A stretch of 9,837 nt of DNA from Pseudodesulfovibrio sp. (GTDB lineage: Bacteria > Desulfobacterota > Desulfovibrionia > Desulfovibrionales > Desulfovibrionaceae), in assembly GCA_022712815.1 (NCBI GenBank), contig JAFLJW010000358.1, positions 1-9,837 of the forward strand. Direction: 5' to 3'. Positions 1 through 6,814 of the stretch are shown here, one piece after another; the stretch's first letter is position 1; the number at the start of each line of letters is the position of its first letter. The position numbers and the translations under genes are program-made. The notes below the pieces were generated by a model, which saw only the letters and a program-made list of their open reading frames with translations, was not told the DNA's origin and ran no database searches.

Positions 1-30
1 CTTGATTTTGTCCAAGTGGACAAGGGATAG
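1..30 (+). CDS. nusG: NusG transcription factor, C-terminal end only (partial)
   Basis: The first 30 bases read in frame 1 as LDFVQVDKG followed by TAG. This resembles the end of NusG, whose C-terminal KOW domain closes with a strand of the pattern (E)L-x-F-x-Q-V-(E/D)-K. NusG normally lies directly upstream of rplK in bacteria, which supports the call. NusG binds RNA polymerase, suppresses pausing and links transcription to Rho and to the ribosome. Only nine codons are visible, so nothing can be said of its domains or start. The identification rests on the tail motif plus gene order. The reading frame overlaps a small inverted repeat at 8-23. Confidence 0.75.
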   Translation, partial: LDFVQVDKG

Positions 31-75
31 CCCGGATATACTCGCTAACAGCGAAATTTCTCATCGAGGAATACA

Positions 76-501
76 ATGGCCAAGAAAGAATTAGGAAAGA
101 TCAAATTGCAGATTCCCGCCGGGAGTGCCAATCCTTCCCCGCCGGTCGGTCCGGCTCTGGGGCAGCATGGTGTGAACATCATGGAATTTTGTAAGGCGTT
201 CAACGCCAAGACTCAGGACCAGAAGGGACTGATTATCCCCGTTGTCATCACGGTCTATGCAGACCGCTCCTTTGATTTCATCACAAAGACCCCTCCGGCA
301 GCTGTGCTGCTGCTCAAGGCTGCAAAGCTGGAGAAGGGGTCCGGTGAACCTAATAAGGAGAAGGTCGGCAAGGTTACCAGGGCTCAGGTCAGGGAAATCG
401 CCGAGAAGAAGATGGTAGATTTGAACGCCAATGACATAGAGAACGCCATGCTGCAGATTGAGGGCACTGCCCGCAGCATGGGGATCGAAGTCAAAGGCTA
501 A
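76..501 (+). CDS. rplK: 50S ribosomal protein L11
   Basis: L11 is a 141-residue protein of the large subunit's GTPase-associated centre, where it binds 23S rRNA with L10 and takes part in factor-dependent GTP hydrolysis and in RelA activation. The length is typical of the family. The N-terminal domain (about residues 1-70) has the proline-rich segment PSPPVGPALGQ at 20-30, the region that contacts thiostrepton and elongation factors, then NIMEFCKAFN. The C-terminal rRNA-binding domain (about 76-141) has the GSGEPNKEKVGKVTR stretch near residue 88 and ends in GTARSMGIEVKG. The N-terminal MAKK is like the form that PrmA trimethylates in E. coli. The ATG at 76 follows GAGGA (66-70) at 5 bases, which fixes the start. 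It lies 45 bases after nusG and 14 bases before rplA. Confidence 0.98.
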   Translation: MAKKELGKIKLQIPAGSANPSPPVGPALGQHGVNIMEFCKAFNAKTQDQKGLIIPVVITVYADRSFDFITKTPPAAVLLLKAAKLEKGSGEPNKEKVGKVTRAQVREIAEKKMVDLNANDIENAMLQIEGTARSMGIEVKG

Positions 502-515
502 TGAGGAAATAAGAA

Positions 516-1223
516 ATGCCTAAGCATGGAAAAAAATATCGTAACGCCGTTGAAGGTCGTGACACGGTTCTGCGTGTCAGTGTTGAAGAAGGTGTGAAGG
601 TCGCTGTTGAAGCCGCCTATGCCAAGTTCGACGAGAACCTTGATGTCGCCATCAATCTTGGAGTTGACCCCAAGTACTCGGATCAGATGATTCGTGGTGC
701 TGTCAGCCTGCCAAACGGACTCGGCAAAGACATTCGTGTCGTTGTCTTCTGTAAGGGCGACAAGGAAGCCGAGGCCAAGGAAGCCGGTGCCGATTTCTTC
801 GGTTCTGACGAATTGGTCGAGAAGATTAAGGGTGGATGGCTCGGTTTCGACAAGGCTGTCGCAACTCCTGACATGATGGCTCTGGTCGGTAAAATTGGCC
901 GTATGCTCGGACCCCGTGGTCTGATGCCCAACGCCAAGACCGGCACAGTCACCATGGATGTTGCCAAGGCTGTCACCGAACTCAAGGCCGGTAAGGTCGA
1001 GTTCAAGGTGGACAAGGCTGGCATCCTGCACGCCCCTCTGGGCAAGGTCTCCTTTGGTCCTGAAAAACTCCTTGAGAATCTCAGGGCGTTGCTTGACCAG
1101 GTCATGCGCATGAAGCCGTCCTCTGCAAAGGGTACGTACATGAAAGCGGTGGCTGTGGCGACTACCATGGGCCCTGGCGTCAAGATCGATCCCTTGACCG
1201 TCAAGAAGTTCCTGGACGTATAA
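516..1223 (+). CDS. rplA: 50S ribosomal protein L1
   Basis: L1 forms the mobile L1 stalk near the ribosomal E site and helps deacylated tRNA leave. In E. coli it also represses the rplK-rplA mRNA by binding its leader. The protein is 235 residues, the usual size. Domain I is split between the two ends of the chain, with domain II in the middle. Visible hallmarks are VAINLGVDPKYSDQMIRG (about 44-61), LGPRGLMPN (131-139) and ATTMGPGVKID (215-225). That last segment holds the Thr217-Met218-Gly219 RNA-contact triad, which lands on the same numbers as in the Thermus protein as I recall it. The start at 516 follows TGAGGA (502-507), just after the rplK stop, so the two genes are probably translationally coupled. 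I could not point to a specific L1-binding site in the short rplK leader. Confidence 0.98.
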   Translation: MPKHGKKYRNAVEGRDTVLRVSVEEGVKVAVEAAYAKFDENLDVAINLGVDPKYSDQMIRGAVSLPNGLGKDIRVVVFCKGDKEAEAKEAGADFFGSDELVEKIKGGWLGFDKAVATPDMMALVGKIGRMLGPRGLMPNAKTGTVTMDVAKAVTELKAGKVEFKVDKAGILHAPLGKVSFGPEKLLENLRALLDQVMRMKPSSAKGTYMKAVAVATTMGPGVKIDPLTVKKFLDV

Positions 1224-1247
1224 CAAATTCGGAATGCCGGACGGCCC

Positions 1248-1351
1248 CTTCCCGGGTTGTCCTGTAGATAATTGCACGGGAAGTTGAGTCAGAGACGGCA
1301 GGTGGGGCTGTGATCCCCTTAATATCCTGCTCAGACAACGCTTTGACCTGC
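1248..1351 (+). promoter_or_regulatory. L10 leader RNA (L10-L7/L12 binding, autoregulatory)
   Basis: The 157-base gap between rplA and rplJ folds into the pattern known for the L10 leader. An outer helix pairs GTTGTC-c-TG (1256-1264, one bulged C) with CAGACAAC (1332-1339). Inside it, GCAGG (1298-1302) pairs with CCTGC (1326-1330). An apical GGGG (1304-1307) pairs with CCCC (1315-1318) around a 7-base loop. The asymmetric TTAATAT (1319-1325) opposite a single T is typical of this RNA's protein-binding internal loop. In E. coli and Bacillus the L10-L12 complex binds this element and represses rplJ-rplL. Two competing pairings also exist: CTTCCCG (1248-1254) with CGGGAAG (1277-1283), and GCAGGT (1298-1303) with ACCTGC (1346-1351). 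I see no U-tract terminator in the leader, so control at translation or by RNA folding seems more likely than intrinsic attenuation (inference). Confidence 0.82.
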
Positions 1352-1380
1352 TTTCCGGGCCGAACGACGAGGAGTGGTGG

Positions 1381-1902
1381 ATGAACAGGCAAGAAAAAGC
1401 CCAGATCATCGAGCAGCTTAACGAAAAAGCTGCGCGGGCAAACATTGCCGTTGTCACCGATTTCAAGGGACTGAGCGTTGAGGAGATTACTCAACTCCGC
1501 GCACAGTGTTTTGAAGTTGGCGTTGACTACCAAGTCGTCAAGAATACCCTGGCCCGGTTGGCTCTCAAGGATACCGATCACGGTGAATTGAGCGAACACC
1601 TCAAAGAGAACTGCGCTATTGCGTTCGGGTACGACGATCCAGTCGCCCTTGCAAAAGTGTTAGCCGATTTTGACAAGGAGAACAAAAAGTTCGCCTTGCG
1701 TTTCGGTACTCTCGAAGGGAAATTTCTTGACAACGACGGCGTGAAATCACTTGCCAAGATGCCCAGCAAGCCTGAGCTCTTGAGTTCCGTACTTGGAACG
1801 ATGCAAGCTGTACCGCGTAATTTCGTGTGTTTGTTCGCAAACATCGAACGCAAACTCCTGTATGCCTTGACCGCGATCAAGGATCAGAAGGAAGCTGCGT
1901 AA
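1381..1902 (+). CDS. rplJ: 50S ribosomal protein L10
   Basis: L10 is the base of the ribosomal stalk. Its N-terminal domain binds 23S rRNA beside L11, and its C-terminal helix carries the L7/L12 dimers. The protein is 173 residues, slightly longer than the E. coli protein. The N-terminal region reads MNRQEKAQIIEQLNEK, then VTDFKGLSVEEITQLR (about 25-40) and the conserved YQVVKNTLARLA (50-61). The C-terminal helix, about 144-173, ends in IERKLLYALTAIKDQKEAA. The number of L12 dimers it carries cannot be judged by eye. The ATG at 1381 follows GAGGAG (1369-1374) at 6 bases. The gene sits directly behind the L10 leader and 40 bases ahead of rplL, the usual pairing that is regulated as a unit by the L10-L12 complex. 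Confidence 0.97.
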   Translation: MNRQEKAQIIEQLNEKAARANIAVVTDFKGLSVEEITQLRAQCFEVGVDYQVVKNTLARLALKDTDHGELSEHLKENCAIAFGYDDPVALAKVLADFDKENKKFALRFGTLEGKFLDNDGVKSLAKMPSKPELLSSVLGTMQAVPRNFVCLFANIERKLLYALTAIKDQKEAA

Positions 1903-1942
1903 ACTAGGTTCAAAGCGAATCATTTTTTAAGGAGATTTTATC

Positions 1943-2329
1943 ATGGCTGATATTACAAAAGAACAAGTTGTCGAATTCATCGGCAGCATGACTGTCCTGG
2001 AATTGTCCGAATTCATCAAAGAGCTCGAAGATGTCTTCGGCGTCGAAGCAGCAGCTCCCGCTGCCGCAATGATGATGGCTCCTGCTGCTGGCGGCGACGC
2101 CGGTGGAGAAGACGAGCAGACTGAATTCGACGTTATCTTGACCGGCATCGGCGGCAACAAGATTGCTGTCATCAAGGCTGTCCGCGCCATCACCGGCCTG
2201 GGCCTGAAAGAAGCCAAGGGCGTTGTCGATGAGGCTCCCAAGGCCATCAAGGAAGGCGTCTCCAAGGACGAGGCTGATGAAGTAGCCAAACAGCTTGAAG
2301 AGGCTGGCGCTGAAGTTGAAGTCAAGTAA
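1943..2329 (+). CDS. rplL: 50S ribosomal protein L7/L12
   Basis: L7/L12 is the multi-copy stalk protein that recruits and activates the translational GTPases. The protein is 128 residues. The N-terminal dimerisation domain (1-33) binds L10. A flexible Ala/Gly/Met-rich hinge follows at about 35-59, including AAAMMMAPAAGGDAGG. The globular C-terminal domain (60-128) has the factor-binding face GIGGNKIAVIKAVRAITGLG (68-87), with Lys73, Lys78 and Arg81. The ATG at 1943 follows AAGGAGA (1929-1935), the strongest ribosome-binding site in the window, which fits the need for several copies per ribosome. The TAA stop is backed up by a second in-frame TAA two codons later (2336-2338). A strong hairpin begins 22 bases after the stop. 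Confidence 0.98.
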   Translation: MADITKEQVVEFIGSMTVLELSEFIKELEDVFGVEAAAPAAAMMMAPAAGGDAGGEDEQTEFDVILTGIGGNKIAVIKAVRAITGLGLKEAKGVVDEAPKAIKEGVSKDEADEVAKQLEEAGAEVEVK

Positions 2330-2351
2330 CTTCAGTAACTTAAGCTAATAA

Positions 2352-2396
2352 AGCAAAGAGCGCTCGTCCTGCTACAAGGGCGTTGCGCTCTTTGCT
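2352..2396 (+). terminator. Bipartite hairpin after rplL: partial terminator or RNA-processing site
   Basis: A perfect 12-bp stem is formed by AGCAAAGAGCGC (2352-2363) and GCGCTCTTTGCT (2385-2396). Inside its 21-base loop a second 6-bp stem, with one G-U pair, forms from CGTCCT (2365-2370) and AGGGCG (2377-2382) around a 6-base loop. The two stems are separated only by a small T versus TT internal loop. The sequence downstream is T-rich (ctgtttatatattgattttt) but lacks a clean run of T immediately at the stem base. In E. coli the rplL-rpoB gap holds a partial terminator and an RNase III cleavage site that lower rpoBC expression relative to rplJL. The position and structure here fit either role. 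Which one applies is inference. Confidence 0.65.
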
Positions 2397-2407
2397 CTGT
2401 TTATATA

Positions 2408-2438
2408 TTGATTTTTGGTTCACATTTTGGGTTTAAAT
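2408..2438 (+). promoter_or_regulatory. Weak candidate sigma70-type promoter upstream of rpoB
   Basis: TTGATT (2408-2413, four of six to the -35 consensus) is followed after 18 bases by TTTAAA (2432-2437) or after 19 by TTAAAT (2433-2438), each four of six to the -10 consensus. It lies in the AT-rich stretch just after the rplL hairpin, where an internal promoter for rpoB would be useful. The match is poor and AT-rich DNA gives such hits by chance, so this is only a suggestion. Confidence 0.2.
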
Positions 2439-2443
2439 GATGT

Positions 2444-2468
2444 AAGACGAAACAATCGTCTTTTCTTC
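2444..2468 (+). terminator. Second hairpin with T-rich tail in the rplL-rpoB gap
   Basis: AAGACGA (2444-2450) and TCGTCTT (2456-2462) form a perfect 7-bp stem with a 5-base AACAA loop. The run TCTTTTCTTC (2459-2468) ends the stem and continues beyond it, giving a weak terminator-like shape. The stem is only moderately stable, so it could act as a pause or attenuation site rather than a full terminator. A third small hairpin, GCCGG (2481-2485) with CCGGC (2496-2500), follows. Apart from these, the rest of the 296-base gap, up to the rpoB ribosome-binding site at 2617-2620, shows nothing I can name. Confidence 0.4.
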
Positions 2469-2625
2469 ATTTCCTGTTCAGCCGGGGTTTTGGTTCCGGC
2501 CATGGGGTAAAATCCGTATTCGCGTACTTTTCGTCTCCACATCGGGGAGTGCGTCCAACAGAGGGCAAGGTCTTTCCCAAAAGCCTCACGCTCCAACCAT
2601 CAACCACTCAATACATGAGGGTACA

Positions 2626-5600
2626 ATGGGTCAACTTAGAAAAAAATTCGGCAATATCGTCAACACGCTTCCGATCCCGCATCTGCTGGAGCTTCAGGTG
2701 GATTCCTACAAACGTTTTCTTCAGGAAGACGTTCCGCCGTCCAGTCGTGGTGATTTCGGACTCGAAGCTGTGTTTCGGTCCGTGTTTCCCATTGAAGATT
2801 TCAACAAGACCGCTAGCCTTGATTTCGTTAGTTATGAAATCGGCGAACCAAAATACGACGTCGATGAGTGCATCGCCAAGGGCTTGACCCTTGAGACACC
2901 CATCCGTATCACCGTCCGTCTCGTAGTTTTTGACGTGGATGAAGAGACAGGCAACCGCACGATTCGTGACATCAAGGAACAAGACATATACTTCGGGACT
3001 CTCCCGTTGATGACCGCGAAAGGTACATATGTCATTAATGGAACAGAGCGCGTAATTGTCAATCAGTTGCAGCGTTCTCCGGGTATCATTTTCGAACATG
3101 ATTCCGGTAAGACCCATTCCAGCCGCAAGGTGCTTTACTCCAGCCGTGTCATTCCCATGCGCGGTTCCTGGCTGGATTTCGATTTCGATCACAAGGATAT
3201 TTTGTATGTCCGCATTGACCGCCGCAGGAAGATGCCAGCCACCATCCTGCTCAAGGCCATGGGATTGTCGCGTGCCGACATTCTCGACTACTTCTATGAT
3301 GTCGAGTCTTACAACCTGCTCAAGACCAGGGTACAGCGCAAGGTTGTTGCAGAGCAGTTCCGCAAGGAACCTGCCTTTGCAAACATCAAGGTCGATGATA
3401 AGATTGTGGTCAAGAAGGGCACCGACATCACCAGAGGTGCCTGGAAGAAGCTCGTTCGCCTGGAAGTGAAGACCATTGAGGTCGATCCCGCTTCTCTGGT
3501 CGGTCTGTATCTGTCTGCGGATATCGTCGACAAGAACGGCGAAGTCATTGCCGAGGCTACCGATGAGCTGACCGAAGAGATGATCGAGTTGATCCGCACT
3601 GCCGGAATCAAGGAACTGAATGTACTGCACACCCGCGGTCTGGATGTTTCTTCCGCCTTGCGCAATACTCTTATTCTCGACAAGACCACTGATCTCGAAA
3701 CTGCCCAGATCGAGATTTATCGTCGTCTTCGCCCCAGTTCTCCACCTACCCCGGAGATTGCGGCCAATTTCTTTGGCAACCTGTTCCGCAGCTCGGACTA
3801 CTATGATCTGTCCAGCGTCGGTCGCTACAAGCTCAATGCCCGTCTCAATCAGGAAGTGGATCTCAACACCCGCACCCTGACCAACGAGGACATCCTGCTG
3901 GCCGTCAAGGAACTCATGCGCCTCAAGGACACCCACGGTCCTGCCGATGATATTGATCATCTTGGCAACCGTCGTGTCCGTCCGGTGGGCGAGCTGGTCG
4001 AGAATCAGTATCGCATCGGTCTGGTTCGCATGGAGCGTGCCATCAAGGAGCGCATGAGCCTCCAGGAAGTTGCCACGCTGATGCCCCATGATCTGATCAA
4101 CCCAAAGCCGGTTGCCGCTGTCCTGAAAGAGTTCTTCGGAACTTCTCAGCTCAGTCAGTTCATGGATCAGACAAACCCGCTCTCCGAAGTCACGCACAAA
4201 CGCCGTCTGTCCGCACTCGGACCCGGTGGCCTGACTCGTGAACGTGCTGGTTTCGAGGTGCGCGATGTGCACACTTCACACTATGGTCGTATCTGTCCCA
4301 TTGAAACGCCTGAAGGCCCGAACATCGGCCTGATCGTTTCCCTGACCACCTATGCCAAGGTCAATGATTACGGTTTCATCGAGACTCCGTATCGCATGGT
4401 CAAGAACAAGCAGACCACCGACGAAATCTATTATATGGATGCATCCAAGGAAGCCAAACACGTGGTGGCTCAGGCCAACGCGCCTTTGGACGACAAGGGT
4501 GTCTTCATCAATCAGCGTGTCAACGCCCGCATCAGCGGTGATGTCCTGCTGACCTTGGCCGATGAAATCACGGCCATGGATATCAGTCCGAGCCAGATCG
4601 TTTCGATCTCTGCCGCGCTGATTCCCTTCCTGGAACACGATGATGCCAACCGTGCGCTCATGGGTTCCAACATGATGCGTCAGGCTGTGCCACTCCTTCA
4701 GGCTGAGCAGCCGCTGGTTGGGACCGACATGGAAGGCCCGGTCGCTCGCGACTCCGGGGCTTGCGTCCTGGCCGAGGAAGACGGCACCATTCACTATGTG
4801 GATGCCGAACGCATTATCATCAACTATGATAACGGCCTGTATTCCGATACTGGTGGTGCCAGACACTACGAGTTGCAGAAATGGCACAAATCCAACCAGA
4901 ACTCCTGCTTCGGTCAGAGGCCCAAGGTTCAGTTGGGACAGGTCGTCAAAAAGGGCGCTGTTCTGGCTGACGGTCCCGGTATCGACAGGGGGGAACTCGC
5001 ACTCGGAAAGAACCTGCTTGTGGCATTCATGCCCTGGTGCGGTTTCAACTTCGAGGACTCCATCCTCATCTCCGAACGGATGGTCAAGGAAGACGTGTTC
5101 ACCTCGATTCACATTGAGGAATTTGAACTGGTCGCCCGTGACACCAAGCTTGGACCAGAGGAAGTAACCCGCGATATATCCAATGTCTCCGAAGAGATGC
5201 TTAGGAATCTGGACGAATGCGGTATCATTCGGATTGGTGCCTGCATCCAGCCTGATGATATCATGTGCGGTAAAATTACTCCCAAGGGCGAGACTCAGTT
5301 GACCCCTGAAGAGAAGCTGCTTCGGGCCATCTTTGGTGACAAGGCGCGTGACGTGAAAAATACCTCTTTGAAGGTGCCGCCGGGAATCTCCGGTACCATC
5401 GTTGACGTCAAGGTCTTCAACCGTCGTTCAGGCGACAAGGATGACCGTACCAGAGCCATTGAAGATGCGGAACTCGCAGCCTTCGAGATCAAGGAAAGGA
5501 AGCACGTCGCATCCCTGACCGCCTCATGCCGAGAGAAGATATGGGCAATCGTCAAGGGCGCGAAGCTCATAAAAGAACTGATCGGTGCAAAGAAGACCAT

Positions 5601-6726
5601 TCTCTGCGCTGCCGGTGAGGTCTTCAGCCGCGAAGTGCTGGATACCGTTCCGGTCAAGAAGCTGGTCGGCATCTTTGACAAGGATGAAAACGAACAGCTC
5701 AAGATGATCATTGGTGATTACGACCAGCAGGTTCATTTCATCAAGGGTATCTATGAAGGGAAGCGCGATAAGGTGACCGAAGGCGACGATCTGCCTCCGG
5801 GTGTCATCAAGATGGTCAAGGTTTATGTGGCCGTCAAGCGCAAGCTGAGTGTGGGTGATAAAATGGCTGGTCGCCATGGTAACAAAGGTGTCGTGTCCTG
5901 CATCCGTGCAGAAGAAGACATGCCGTTCTTTGACGACGGCACCCCCATGGATATCGTCCTTAACCCACTTGGTGTTCCCTCCCGTATGAATATCGGGCAG
6001 ATCATGGAAACACACCTGGGCATGGCCGGACGCAAGCTCGGTCAGCAGATAAACCAGATGCTCGAAGAGAGTGGCAACGCCCTCAAGGACATCCGGGTGA
6101 CTGTCAAGGGAATCCTGGAGACAGCCGAAATGGACGAGCTTATCGACTCCCTCAGTGATGAGGAATTCGTCGATGCGATCAAGGCCGTCAAAAACGGTAT
6201 TGTCGCCAAGACGCCTGTCTTTGACGGCGCGAGTGAAGCAGGTATCTGGGGCTGGCTCGAAAAGGCCGGACTTGCCTCTGACGGTAAGTTCACCCTTTAC
6301 GATGGCCGTACCGGTGAGCCTTTCCACAGCCGTGTCACCGTGGGCATCATGTATATTCTCAAGTTGCACCATCTGGTAGATGAGAAGATTCATGCCCGGT
6401 CCACCGGTCCATACTCCCTTGTTACGCAGCAGCCTCTGGGTGGTAAAGCCCAGTTCGGTGGTCAGCGTCTGGGTGAGATGGAAGTCTGGGCTCTGGAAGC
6501 CTACGGCGCCGCCTATCTTTTGCAGGAATTCCTGACCGTCAAATCCGACGATGTGCAGGGCCGTGTGAAGATGTACGAGAAGATTGTCAAGGGCGACAAC
6601 TTCCTGGAAGCCGGTTTGCCGGAATCCTTCAACGTCCTGGTCAAGGAACTCATGTCGCTCGGTTTGGATGTGACCTTGCATTATGAAGATCGCAAGCGTC
6701 CCACTGCTTTGCATCGGCATGCCTAG
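2626..6726 (+). CDS. rpoB: DNA-directed RNA polymerase subunit beta
   Basis: The beta subunit forms half of the RNA polymerase active-site cleft with RpoC. The protein is 1366 residues and intact, about 24 longer than E. coli RpoB (from memory). In order: the N-terminal lobe with NGTERVIVNQLQRSPG (138-153); a proteobacterial-type i4 insertion around 220-345; the rifampicin pocket FGTSQLSQFMDQTNPLSE (504-521) continuing through THKRRLSALGP; the fork region PIETPEGPNIGL near 558-569; NFEDSILISERM with Glu810-Asp811; an i9-type insertion about 945-1045; and KMAGRHGNKG (1079-1088), whose Lys1079 and Lys1087 match the NTP-contacting E. coli Lys1065 and Lys1073. The pocket residues Gln511, Asp514, His524, Arg527 and Ser529 are all the susceptible type. 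The C-terminus interacts with RpoC and ends in the extra tail RKRPTALHRHA. The ATG at 2626 follows GAGG (2617-2620) at 5 bases. Confidence 0.99.
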   Translation: MGQLRKKFGNIVNTLPIPHLLELQVDSYKRFLQEDVPPSSRGDFGLEAVFRSVFPIEDFNKTASLDFVSYEIGEPKYDVDECIAKGLTLETPIRITVRLVVFDVDEETGNRTIRDIKEQDIYFGTLPLMTAKGTYVINGTERVIVNQLQRSPGIIFEHDSGKTHSSRKVLYSSRVIPMRGSWLDFDFDHKDILYVRIDRRRKMPATILLKAMGLSRADILDYFYDVESYNLLKTRVQRKVVAEQFRKEPAFANIKVDDKIVVKKGTDITRGAWKKLVRLEVKTIEVDPASLVGLYLSADIVDKNGEVIAEATDELTEEMIELIRTAGIKELNVLHTRGLDVSSALRNTLILDKTTDLETAQIEIYRRLRPSSPPTPEIAANFFGNLFRSSDYYDLSSVGRYKLNARLNQEVDLNTRTLTNEDILLAVKELMRLKDTHGPADDIDHLGNRRVRPVGELVENQYRIGLVRMERAIKERMSLQEVATLMPHDLINPKPVAAVLKEFFGTSQLSQFMDQTNPLSEVTHKRRLSALGPGGLTRERAGFEVRDVHTSHYGRICPIETPEGPNIGLIVSLTTYAKVNDYGFIETPYRMVKNKQTTDEIYYMDASKEAKHVVAQANAPLDDKGVFINQRVNARISGDVLLTLADEITAMDISPSQIVSISAALIPFLEHDDANRALMGSNMMRQAVPLLQAEQPLVGTDMEGPVARDSGACVLAEEDGTIHYVDAERIIINYDNGLYSDTGGARHYELQKWHKSNQNSCFGQRPKVQLGQVVKKGAVLADGPGIDRGELALGKNLLVAFMPWCGFNFEDSILISERMVKEDVFTSIHIEEFELVARDTKLGPEEVTRDISNVSEEMLRNLDECGIIRIGACIQPDDIMCGKITPKGETQLTPEEKLLRAIFGDKARDVKNTSLKVPPGISGTIVDVKVFNRRSGDKDDRTRAIEDAELAAFEIKERKHVASLTASCREKIWAIVKGAKLIKELIGAKKTILCAAGEVFSREVLDTVPVKKLVGIFDKDENEQLKMIIGDYDQQVHFIKGIYEGKRDKVTEGDDLPPGVIKMVKVYVAVKRKLSVGDKMAGRHGNKGVVSCIRAEEDMPFFDDGTPMDIVLNPLGVPSRMNIGQIMETHLGMAGRKLGQQINQMLEESGNALKDIRVTVKGILETAEMDELIDSLSDEEFVDAIKAVKNGIVAKTPVFDGASEAGIWGWLEKAGLASDGKFTLYDGRTGEPFHSRVTVGIMYILKLHHLVDEKIHARSTGPYSLVTQQPLGGKAQFGGQRLGEMEVWALEAYGAAYLLQEFLTVKSDDVQGRVKMYEKIVKGDNFLEAGLPESFNVLVKELMSLGLDVTLHYEDRKRPTALHRHA

Positions 6727-6755
6727 GTTAGGACAGGATTGCTTTAAGGTAATAA

Positions 6756-6783
6756 GCCTGACCGGTCATTTGGCCGGTCAGGC
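6756..6783 (+). terminator. 12-bp hairpin between rpoB and rpoC (attenuator or processing element)
   Basis: GCCTGACCGGTC (6756-6767) pairs with GGCCGGTCAGGC (6772-6783) along 12 pairs, one of them G-U, closing a four-base ATTT loop. A run of five T lies 10 bases beyond the stem (6794-6798) instead of next to it, so this is not a standard intrinsic terminator. rpoC must be transcribed through it: no promoter is evident between the stem and the rpoC start 32 bases later. It may protect or process the mRNA, pause polymerase, or terminate a fraction of transcripts. The structure is plain in the sequence; the role is inference. Confidence 0.6.
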
Positions 6784-6814
6784 ATCAAATAACTTTTTAC
6801 GATAGGGGATATCC

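Noticed and set aside
17..42. Possible promoter ahead of rplK: TGGACA (17-22) and TATACT (37-42)
   Set aside because: Each box matches consensus at five of six positions, but the spacer is only 14 bases, too short for a normal sigma70 promoter. The first box is also part of an inverted repeat inside nusG.
498..1466. Antisense open frame (322 codons) over rplA, the L10 leader and the rplJ start
   Set aside because: It is in register with rplA through most of its length and has no recognisable protein features. It continues through the leader only because no stop happens to occur there.
2383..2409. Possible promoter TTGCGC (2383-2388) and TATATT (2404-2409)
   Set aside because: The -35 box matches at only three positions, the spacer is 15 bases, and the box lies in the right arm of the rplL hairpin, whose pairing explains the sequence better.
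2549..2887. Forward open frame of 112 codons starting at GTG upstream of rpoB
   Set aside because: About three quarters of it overlaps rpoB in another frame. The product is unrecognisable, and the rpoB start with its own ribosome-binding site is certain.
2608..4272. Long antisense open frame (554 codons) across the start of rpoB
   Set aside because: Its codons lie exactly in register with the rpoB codons, so its stops would need sense TTA, CTA or TCA, which rpoB rarely uses. The open frame follows from codon bias, and its translation matches no family I know.
5524..6720. Antisense open frame (398 codons) over the 3' half of rpoB
   Set aside because: It is also in register with rpoB and explained by the same avoidance of TTA, CTA and TCA codons. 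The sense frame is a clear RpoB.
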